Shown here piece by piece: positions 55,866 to 64,000 of a stretch of 64,000 bases of DNA (positions are counted from its first letter, which is position 1; each line of letters starts with the position of its first letter). Position numbers and translations under genes: made by a program. The stretch spans positions 84,398,001 through 84,462,000 of the forward strand of contig NC_069362.1 in assembly GCF_021730395.1 (NCBI RefSeq), in the 5' to 3' direction. The notes below the pieces were generated by a model. The model had not been told where the DNA came from and did not search any database. It saw nothing but the letters and a program-made list of their open reading frames with translations. The stretch is from Mercenaria mercenaria. Its lineage: Eukaryota; Mollusca; Bivalvia; Venerida; Veneridae.

Positions 55866-57004
55866 TGGACCGGTGGTCTAGTGGTAAGACGCTTGACTGT
55901 CAATCCAGAGGTCCGGGACACTGGAAATTTCTGAGATGCTCTTGAGTGTCTCCCACCTAACTCGTTCTTCCCAGGAAAGATGGCTTCGCGTGTATCGGTG
56001 CTATACACCGGGCACGTTAAAGAACCAGACTGGCTATTTGCAAAGAGCTAGGCTAAGTTAGCCGGCCAAACCTGTATCTAAAACAAGAGCTGTCCGTAAG
56101 ACAGCACGCTCGACTTTTCTCAGTGCTTGACTCTGAATTAGAGCTTTGCCAGTAAAAAATAATCCAAGTTAAAAAGGGACATAACTCTGTCAAAATTCAA
56201 ATCAGAGTTATGGGAATTGTGTCTCCTGGTGTATACTTTGATAGTAAATAACTATTTTGAGTTTCAAGTCAAAAGCTTTCATAGTAACAGAGATATTTGA
56301 CTTTATCAAAAATTTTAACAAAAATGTCTATGTTAAAAAGGGGAATTATTCGGTCAAAATTCAAACCAGAGTTATGGGGATTATTTCTTCTGGTGTAGAC
56401 TTTGATGGTAAATAAGTATTTCAAGTTTCAAGTCAAAAGCTTTGATAGTAACAGAGATATTTGACTTTATCAAAATCTTTAACAAAAAGTTCTAAGTTAA
56501 AAAGGGGCATAATCAGAGTTATGGGGATTGTTTCTCCTGGTGTAGACTTTGATGGTAAATATGAATTTTAAGGTTGCAAGTCAAAAGCTTTAATAATAAC
56601 AAAGATATTTGACTTTATCAAAAACTTTAACCAAAAATTCTAAGTTAAAAAGTGGCATAATTCTGTCAAAATTCAAATCAGAGTTATGGGGATTGTTTCT
56701 CCTGGTGTAGACTTTGATAGTAAAGAACTATTTTAAGTTTCAAGTCAATAGCTTTGACAGTAACAAAGATATTTGACTTTATCAAAAACTTTAACCAACG
56801 GCGACGCCGACGCCGGGGCGAGTGCAATAGCTCTACTTTTTCTTCGAAAAGTCGAGCTAAAAAGGGATTTCCCTCTATCTGTTCTGGGGGCTTTATCTCA
56901 GTCTGTTCCCTCTGATCAGATCGCTCTGTGTCTGTACTAGTAGAGGATGAATTTCGCATTTGCTATATGCAAAGCGCCTTTAAGGGCACTATATAAATCT
57001 TGTA
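55866..57004 (+). mobile_element. tRNA-derived SINE split by a nested insertion
   Basis: Head GGTGGTCTAGTGGTAAGACG (A box) with CCGGGACACTGG after it, body GGTGCTATACACCGGGCACG and GACTGGCTATTTGCAAAG, interrupted at about 56084. It resumes at about 56861 with AGGGATTTCCCTC and ends GCAAAGCGCCTTTAAGGGCA, CTATATAAATC and an (AAT)n tail (57004-57060). The tail type is that of bivalve SINEs I know as RUDI/V-SINE-like; the family name is tentative. Confidence 0.65.
56083..56860 (+). mobile_element. Nested element with four ~164-bp units
   Basis: Begins ACAAGAGCTGTCCGTAAGAC, then GCTCGACTTTT; ends TTCGAAAAGTCGAGCT, inverse of the GCTCGACTTTT word. Units start AAAAAGGG/AAAAAGTGG at 56171, 56335, 56499 and 56647 (periods 164, 164, 148); the third lacks about 16 bp. 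CTAAAA flanks both sides and may be the target-site duplication. Confidence 0.65.
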
Positions 57005-57060
57005 TAATAATAATAATAATAATGATAATAATAATAATAATAATTATCATAATAATGATA

Positions 57061-58980
57061 AAAATAATTTAGAAAAGTACAAATTTTATCTTCCCTGAAT
57101 ATTTTTAAAAAAGATCAACTGTGAAACTAACTAAATGAAATAACTTTTAATTTGAATGTCTGTAACACTACCATGATTACAGTTATTTATTATTGATAAA
57201 TACAAAACATGCCAACATTTGTCTTCTTTTTGCATGTGAATCTAGATTAATTCAGTTAAGATTTTTACATTACAATTGATGAATAAATAATGTTTATATT
57301 GATTAACGGATTAAAGACTTACGGATCTGATAAAAATAGTACATCCTTAAGATAAAACTTCATGTTATAATTAAAATCTCCAATAATGCGTATATTTCAA
57401 AGATTGCTATTGATTTAGTATTCGTTCACTAGTCAGAATGTCTGTTGAACCCCCTCCATTCTCGCATACCAGAGGTTTACTTTGGTTGAATAGGTCTATT
57501 TTTTATTGCACTTTTTGAAAAAAAAAATTTTTTTTCACTTACAAAAATGAAACGTACGCACGTGCATCAGTGCGTGTGCCCAGCTACTCGCCTGGAAGTA
57601 TCTCCGAAGAGAAACGTCTTTTCATGCAAATGCTTTACGTTTTTTTACAGATTGTTAAAAAATAGAGACATTTGCGTAAGACGTTGGATTTTTGTTCTAT
57701 TTTTCAGACAGAGAAAATTGCCGGGGAAATTCTAAAAAACATAATGCTCAACGTTTTCAGACAAGAAGTTGTAAATGTAAGTTCGGGATTTTTTTACACC
57801 AACGGGCGTCGGGATAGCCCGTTATCTAGTGTGGAAAAGAAGTCTTCCTTTTGTCCGATTAAAGATATGAGTTTGTAGTTGACGATGTTATAGACAACTG
57901 TTTTCCACTTCAAACATTTTTGTTTAATGAAGAGAAACACGTGTCCGTGTAGATGACCCTTTAATGCTTCCAACAAGAATTTATTTATTTAGTTTTATCT
58001 ATCACAAATTATTAGATAAGATAACTTTCTGTGATTAGACTTTCACTGATCACACTGTTACTTGCACTGGTTAAATGTGAGCCAAATATCAGGCGTTAGG
58101 TCAATGGTCCACAGCAACAAGGCAGCTTTGCAAAATTGCCAAGATCAAGACCATTATATACCAGTAATTAGTAGGAAAATGCCTTGTGGGAAATGACTGT
58201 CAGGTACTCAACAGGTGCACAACAAACAGTCAATCGTGAACATATTTGTTTCGAGGATCAGAAAGTGCTGAATCAGTACGTTAGTTGCAGAACTTTATCT
58301 CTGAAAATGTATTTTAGGAAAATTCTTAAGTTGTGTTAATCTAAATTATATGAAAAGACAAAAAAAAAAGTTTTATAAGAAATGTTCTTATTAATTAAAT
58401 GATTATTTTTGATATTCTACTACATAGCAAAATAAGCAAAATTAGCTGAACTATTTTTGCATTAAGTATTTTATTGTTTTAAAGCGCATGGTTATATAAA
58501 TTTTGCTCTATATTGGCACATTTACTTTTCACTCGTATAGAATTTCAGTCGGACTATAATTGTAGTATGGTTGTCTTTTGTATTCAGTCAATAGCAGGGT
58601 TAATGTACCTGGACAAAGCAATATTGCCCTTCGCGCGAGGTTGATCACACTTTTTTCATACTATATAAAGCCTTTTACGTCGCATTAAAAGTTCACAGAA
58701 CGAGTTTTTCTGTCACTCTGTGATATTACAGCCATGTATGATAATTTCATACGGTTCATCATTCCAGTATAAAATTTACACAGTGGCAATATGCAATCAA
58801 AGTTCTTGGACAACGTACTTATTGTCGTGTTTGAGTTATAGCGATATCTTAGCCAATGTCCAGATGAGAGTTTGTAACCATCACCTGTGTTTTGTTACTC
58901 TTAATACGATGATTTATTTTGAACTCTAAAGATTGTTGTCTGTATCAAAATGTTAAAGTAATCAATATCGACCAAAGCGA
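57061..58980. other. Intergenic, no gene seen
   Basis: Contains a TATA-like CTATATAAAG (58661-58670) followed about 60 bp on by a 69-codon frame without a recognisable domain. Taken as chance in AT-rich DNA. Confidence 0.45.
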
Positions 58981-59010
58981 TTCTACTGATAGACATTATT
59001 GCATAATTGA

Positions 59011-59244
59011 GCCGCGCCATGGGAAAACCAACAAAGTGGCTTTGCGACCAGCATGGATCCAGACCAGCCTGCGCATCCGCGCAGTCTGATCAGGCTCCAT
59101 GCTGTTCGCTTTTAAAGCCTATTGGAATTGGAGAAACTGTTAGCGAACAGCATGGATCCTGACCAGACTGCGCGGATGCGCAGGCTGGTCTGGATCCATG
59201 CTGGTCGCACACCCACTATGTTGGTTTTCTCATGGCACGGCTCA
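59011..59244. mobile_element. Palindromic element, full-length copy
   Basis: Ends GAGCCGCGCCATGGGAAAAC and GTTTTCTCATGGCACGGCTC; arms of about 100 bp with GACCAGCATGGATCCAGACC and CTGCGCATCCGCGCAGTCTG around a centre near 59125. Same family as 42994-43240. Confidence 0.82.
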
Positions 59245-59568
59245 ATTTATTGTTCAATAACTAGATTGTGACGCATACTTATAATAACAGCAATGTTTTT
59301 CCTGTTTTTGGAAAGGGTCTGGTACCAGTTTTTAGCCCAAAACATGCAACTGTTTGGGAAAAGCGTTGCGAAAACATCCAATTTAGGAAGTTTGTAGAGA
59401 ATGGTGCATTGAATTATAATATGATCTATATTAATGACAATGTGTTAAACATTAACAATCAAAGCCGTAACTTGTCACTAAAGTAACAATGTTTTATACA
59501 TATTTTAATAATTAGAAAAGACAATCGTGTCGGTTTTATGCACCACAGCAGCTACCACAGAAAGTGAC

Positions 59569-59957
59569 AGGACCGTGCATGAAAACCACATAGTGCTTGC
59601 GCCCAATGATCCAGACACCTGCCATCGCGCATCTGTCAGGATCAGTGATTCGTTTCAAGATGAATTAGAGAACGTTAGCGAACAGATGGATCCCATGCAC
59701 GCTCATGTTTTCAGCTTTGTGTTGTCCTGTTTGTAAGTACACAGAACATTGTGACATGTGAGCCGTGCCATTGGAAAACCAACATAGTGCTTTTGCTACC
59801 AGCATGGATCCAGACCAGCCTGTGCATCCGCGCAGTCTGGTCAGGATCCATGCTGTTCGCTTTCAAAGCCTATTGCAATTAGAGAAACCGTTAGCGAACA
59901 GCATGGATCCCATGGCACGGCTCATGTATGTTCAGCCTTTGTTGTGTTCTGTTTTGT
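59569..59957. mobile_element. Two tandem copies of the palindromic element plus flank
   Basis: An old copy (59569-59705, with AAAACCACATAGTGCTTGCG and GTTAGCGAACAG) and a younger one (59761-59926) are each followed by a similar flank (TTTTCAGCTTTGTGTTGTCC and GTTCAGCCTTTGTTGTGTTC, then GTAAGTACACAGA). The shared flank shows a duplication of about 215 bp rather than two insertions. The younger copy has lost most of its right arm. The 69-codon frame over the first copy is not a gene. Confidence 0.65.
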
Positions 59958-60231
59958 AAGTACACAGAGAAAATTACCAGTTCCTTTTTCTTTCGCATTT
60001 GCTTATCAGTATTACATCTTTGCATAAGGAAATAGATTAAGTCAAGTTAGACTTGCTTCTGCATTTAGACCCAGCCTTTGTAAAAATTTACAAATAAGTT
60101 AAAGATATAAGTTTATTTTCAGTAAGTATTTATCTGGCACTCATTAATCTTCGCCAGTATTTTCGGGCATTTTTCGTAAGTTTACGTGAAAATATCGTTT
60201 TACTCAATTAACCTATTTACTTAATCCAATT

Positions 60232-60300
60232 ACTCGGTGGCGTAGTGGTAAAATGTCTGATTTTTACGCACGTTATCACGAGTTTGAAATCATCATCGCA
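60232..60300 (+). mobile_element. tRNA-like SINE fragment
   Basis: GGTGGCGTAGTGGTAAAATG is A-box-like and is followed by CACGAGTTTGAAATCATC, a weak B box. Too decayed for a tRNA gene. Confidence 0.4.
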
Positions 60301-60349
60301 TGATCTTATTTACATATTTAACATATTTTATGTGTTTTCACTTGTAGGG

Positions 60350-60602
60350 GCCTCCGTGGCCGAGTGGTTAAGGTATCCTACTTCAAATCACTTGCCCCTC
60401 ACCGATGTGGCGGGGCATTGAATTCTTCATGTGAGGAAGCCATCCAGCTTCCTTACGGAAGGTCGATGGTTCTACCCAGGTGTCCGCTCGTGATGAAATA
60501 ATGCACGGAGAGGCATCTGGGGTCTTCCTCCATCATCAAAGCTGGATTGTCGCCATATGACCTATAATTGTGTCGGTGACGCATTAAACCCAACAAAATA
60601 AA
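60350..60602 (+). mobile_element. Ser/Leu-tRNA-type SINE
   Basis: Head GGCCTCCGTGGCCGAGTGGT (A box of Ser/Leu-tRNA type), body TCTTCATGTGAGGAAGCCAT, GAAATAATGCACGGAGAGGC and GTCGCCATATGACCTATAAT, ending GACGCATTAAACCCAACAAA and an (AATA)n tail. About 250 bp. After CACCGATGTGG the expected tRNA-type B box is missing and the body resumes with CGGGGC, so the head looks internally deleted. Confidence 0.75.
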
Positions 60603-62060
60603 TAAATTTTACTTGTAGTATTTGTTTTTTCTGGTGATAAGTAATTCGTCATTTTCGCTAAGATACTTTAAAAGATTTTTTATTCCGAATTTCCTACAAC
60701 CAACAGGTAACTTGAATACATATGCATTTTTTCAATAAATGAAGTTTAAAAACTAAGTATAAAAGTAAGTTTGAACAGAAAATAGTATCAGTTGTTCCGA
60801 CTGTTAAGTGTGCAGATAAAGTTTGGAAAAAGGTAGATGCAGTACTCGAACCCATAAAGCCTAAATTGGCAGCTAAACGTTTTATCCACACAGCTGCCTG
60901 CATATGCGACATTTTGTCAGTCCAATAGTTACATCGCTATTTAAGTTCGGACACCGAAATATATGGAATACTCATGAGTGCCAGGTCAATACTTGCGGAT
61001 AATAACTGCAGATTTTCAAGGCAGACAATTTGCCTTGTACACAATTAAAAAATTGAAGATGTATATTATTGATACAGTGATAAAGATGATATAATCTAGC
61101 ATTTATTGCTCTTGAATTACCGATGCAATACAGTATTTGAAAGAAATCACCACTTTTATTCTTAGATACTTTCTATATTTTTTGCAAGATGTTTTCGCTC
61201 CAATGATTGTCAATATTCCGAGTTAGGTAAGCTCAACAAAAAGGTATTGATGAAACAGTACAATTTTTTAGCGTGGTGAAAGTCCAAACCCAGTTAACAA
61301 ATTATTCATTCAATATAGTTCCAACATAAACTAGATCTTATTGCAATGATAAAAACTAATATCCTGAGATATATATGTATATCCTATATTTTTCTGCTGG
61401 GTAAAAGTAGGTAAAAAAGGTACATTTCACCTTTTTTCACAGACTGACATTGGTTTATAAAGATATGTAAAAAGTGATCTTGTGAAAACATGTCTCTTAG
61501 AGCAGTTTTGCGCTAAGCCACCCGAAAATTAGCAACATGTCAGATAGCCCTGTTTTATGTGTGTCCATAGTTAGTAAATACTTTTGCCTTGTCAGGTACA
61601 TTAACCAGTTTAACGCTTAGGTCAATCGAATATCGAATATTGACTAATGGGTCATGAATTGATTCAAACATATTTATCAAAGTTTCCACTTCGGAAACTT
61701 TGTATTAAATTGTTTAATTTTGTCTGTAGGTCATCGTCGCAGGCAGGTATAGGTTATGTAAGAACGTCGAAAACTTAATTAAATTCTTTTAGACGAACCC
61801 AGTATTAGGATAAGTCCCGATGATCTCGCTTCACCATTCTATTTATTAATGTTTATCTCAGCTGGAGATGTAAACAAGAACATCTCTTTGTAACTGAAGG
61901 GTGCATATTGCATTGTAATCAATATAACAAACAAAGCTTTTCGAACATTTATGTTGCGATTATTCTCTATTCGAAAATATCAGTGAAAGCTAGTCCCGGG
62001 TAAATTATTAAAGGATATAGCAATTGTTCTAAATAATAATATGTTGATTAAAACATAATG
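60603..62060. other. Intergenic, downstream of Mhc-C
   Basis: AT-rich; no gene and no repeat assigned. Confidence 0.5.
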
Positions 62061-62064
62061 ACAA

Positions 62065-62632
62065 ACTTGGGTGAAATATTTTCTTTATTTTTTCAAGGGC
62101 AGTGAAAATAAATAAGACAATTTTATATTATTCTATATAGCCATACGACAAACATTAACAAAGCCATAAGGTCCATACAGCAATATAAACAAATTATTGT
62201 CTATAAATAAATTAATTATTACCATTCGAGAGATCATACTGCCGACCCTAGAAAAACACTGGGGTCAATATGGAAGATATTATGTTTACAAGTTCCACAA
62301 TAAGTTGTTTGGTGACACAACTTATACAATGTACAGTTTTCTTATTTTTCTGATGCTCTCTTGGTTGCAATATCTTTTTTTGGAATATGAGTCTTGGCAT
62401 AAATTTTATGTAGTGTCTCGTGTTATCAAAGGTAATGGAACCATGAGACACACAGAATAAGTCCGAACTGTAGCATTTTTAACAAAATATTAAAGTGTCT
62501 ATTAGCTATTTCGTATCAAATGTTCTCTGATATGTTTCCTCCATAAGGCTGATGGTATCACTCTCGATGGTTGGAAAGATAATGAAGAGGTAGAGGTGGA
62601 ATGATTCTGAGGGATTCAGATTTCCAAACCGC
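62065..62632 (-). other. Mhc-C terminal 3'UTR exon and poly(A) signal
   Basis: On the minus strand an acceptor (TTTTTCAG) opens the exon at 62632 with GCGGTTTGGAAATCTGAATC. It holds AACCATCGAGAGTGAT as in Mhc-A, the shared ~90-bp block (62357-62449), GAGAGATCATACTGCCGACC on the plus strand (62228-62247) and AATAAA (plus-strand TTTATT, 62084-62089). Confidence 0.74.
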
Positions 62633-62911
62633 CTGAAAAAGAAATATGAAATATAAATAACTGATTAATTTAGTAGTGTGTCAACATTTTCAAAACTGCC
62701 ATGCAACACTAAAGTATTTCAGTTCTGTGAGTTTTTATTTATGCTTTTTCATTATCGCATTGTATGTTGAAATAAGTTTCGTTTGTGATGAGAAATGGAC
62801 AAACAAGGACATTGATGAATTTATCTTAATTTAAAAGTCAGTTCATATCATTGACTTGAACGTAGTATAGAATTGATAAAATAAAGAGCGTACCTTTACG
62901 TTATCATATGT

Positions 62912-64000
62912 TTAGATTTCGTTGCTTGTGATGATCTTTGTTCGCTTCACGACAGTACTCTGGCTGCTACGGGAGGCGGAAAGACTGCGGTTTGTGAGAC
63001 GAGCCTTCTGGAGGGAGTTTTCAGCGGAGTCTGCACGCTCCTCGGCACTTTCCAGCTCATCGGTAACCTTTCTGTACTTAGCAAGATTGATGGCGGCGAC
63101 TTCCTCCTGTAATACGACAATTTTGAACAATCAATAACTTTGAACAAAGACACGAACGTATTTCTTTGCATATTGACATAGTTGAACTGGTCTGTATGAT
63201 AAGAGTAGTGCTGTTCAATGCGTTTGAAGATCAAAATGAGCATATAACTGGCATCTAAAATATAACAGTCTATATAAACTTTAATGAGCCTGATTTAAAT
63301 ACGTTTTAAAATCTACGACGAATATCGTTTTATGACCCACAGGCATTTGACGTGTTTTACACACAGTGCGGCTTCTAATTGTTTGAAACTGCCTGTTGTT
63401 TAAATCAATATCTTCCTAATTCAACACAAATAATTCCGAAGAAGCAGAAACTTACAGCTTCATCAGCCTGTCGTTTGTAAACTCTGATCTTGTTCTGAAG
63501 TTTATCAATCAAGTCTTGAAGACGATCTTGGTTCTTCCTGTCCTCATCAACCTGGAAGGCGAGTTCCTTCAGACGACGGTCAGCCTTGCGCATGTTCTTT
63601 TGGGTTTCAGCGTGGCGGCGTTGCTCATTGTCAAGTTCGCTTTCAAGTTCAACAACCTGAATAAAAAGTGTTGTCAAGTTCATTTTCATATTCAACAAAC
63701 TATATGAAAAATCAAACTTTCACAGAATAGTTACGTGTATATTATATAGTGTAATTTTGCTCTTCTTATCAATTATGTGTACTTATTGAAACCATCAAGG
63801 CATTTTTAAAAGTAGTTGAAATAAAAATTCATTGAAATGTATTTCTGCAATAACGTAACAAAGTGGTTACAGTAACAACACAACATCGTATGTGCATAAA
63901 GTACACTAACATACTCGAAAGTACTGTATTTAAATAAAACTTACCCTTAATTCCAGCTTGGAAATCAGTCCCTTTCCTCCCTTGAGGGCCTTTGACTCAG
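62912..64000 (-). CDS. Mhc: Mhc-C: muscle myosin II heavy chain, 3' end only
   Basis: Visible exons: c26 from 63945 to beyond the window (encodes [18 protein letters not shown]), c27 63456-63656, c28 62912-63106. c27 encodes [20 protein letters not shown] and then the rod; c28 ends with the tailpiece SLSASRSSQSTVVKRTKI, TSNEI and TAA. Exon lengths (201, 195) equal those of Mhc-B. c27 differs from Mhc-B at about 7 of 201 bases. A donor (AAAG/GTACG) lies 18 nt after the stop (exon end 62894). The head lies to the right of the window, so integrity of the whole gene cannot be judged. Confidence 0.93.

Noticed and set aside
58661-58929. Possible small gene with TATA box CTATATAAAG
   Set aside because: A TATA-like word is expected by chance in AT-rich DNA, and the downstream 69-codon frame shows no domain or splice structure.

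Overview
The window is animal nuclear DNA from a bivalve mollusc, most likely a venerid-type clam. The organism call rests on the molluscan-type muscle myosin exon pattern and on dispersed repeats I recognise from clam genomes: a palindromic element with GAGCCGYGCCATG ends, a SINE beginning CCCGCTTAGCTCAATAG, and an element built from repeats containing AAGGTCAAGGTCACAAC. Species is an inference. All identities quoted here were counted by eye.

The window holds two complete muscle myosin II heavy chain genes and the 3' end of a third. Mhc-A (+) runs from a promoter at about 541-606 to a polyadenylation signal at 22743 and encodes about 1947 residues in 28 coding exons. Mhc-B (-) runs from a promoter at about 52150-52091 to a polyadenylation signal at 29596 and encodes about 1950 residues, also in 28 coding exons. 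Mhc-C (-) enters at the right edge and ends near 62065; only its last two complete coding exons and part of a third are visible. A and B are convergent (tail to tail, about 6.8 kb apart). C and B are in tandem, about 10 kb apart. The 27 coding exons before the last have the same lengths in A and B. Introns differ in sequence and in repeat content.

Each heavy chain should pair with essential and regulatory light chains through the two IQ segments and assemble into thick filaments through the rod. Scallop and other molluscan muscle myosins are switched by calcium binding to the light chains, so these genes would supply the motor of striated, smooth or catch muscle. Which gene serves which muscle cannot be read from the sequence.

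Three non-coding signals are shared between paralogues although the introns are not: a CCAAT/TATA promoter block with identical 53-bp spacing (A and B), a 3'UTR intron whose donor lies 18-21 nt after the stop codon (A, B, C), and a block of about 90 bp in the 3'UTR (A, B, C). Identity also looks mosaic: sampled motor exons of A and B differ by only about 2%, while a sampled rod exon differs by about 20%.

The remaining DNA is intronic and intergenic, rich in non-autonomous terminal-inverted-repeat elements, palindromic elements, tRNA-type SINEs, one dead LINE tail and minisatellites. I found no convincing protein gene other than the myosins, no true tRNA gene, no CRISPR array and no retrovirus-like or Polinton-like element.
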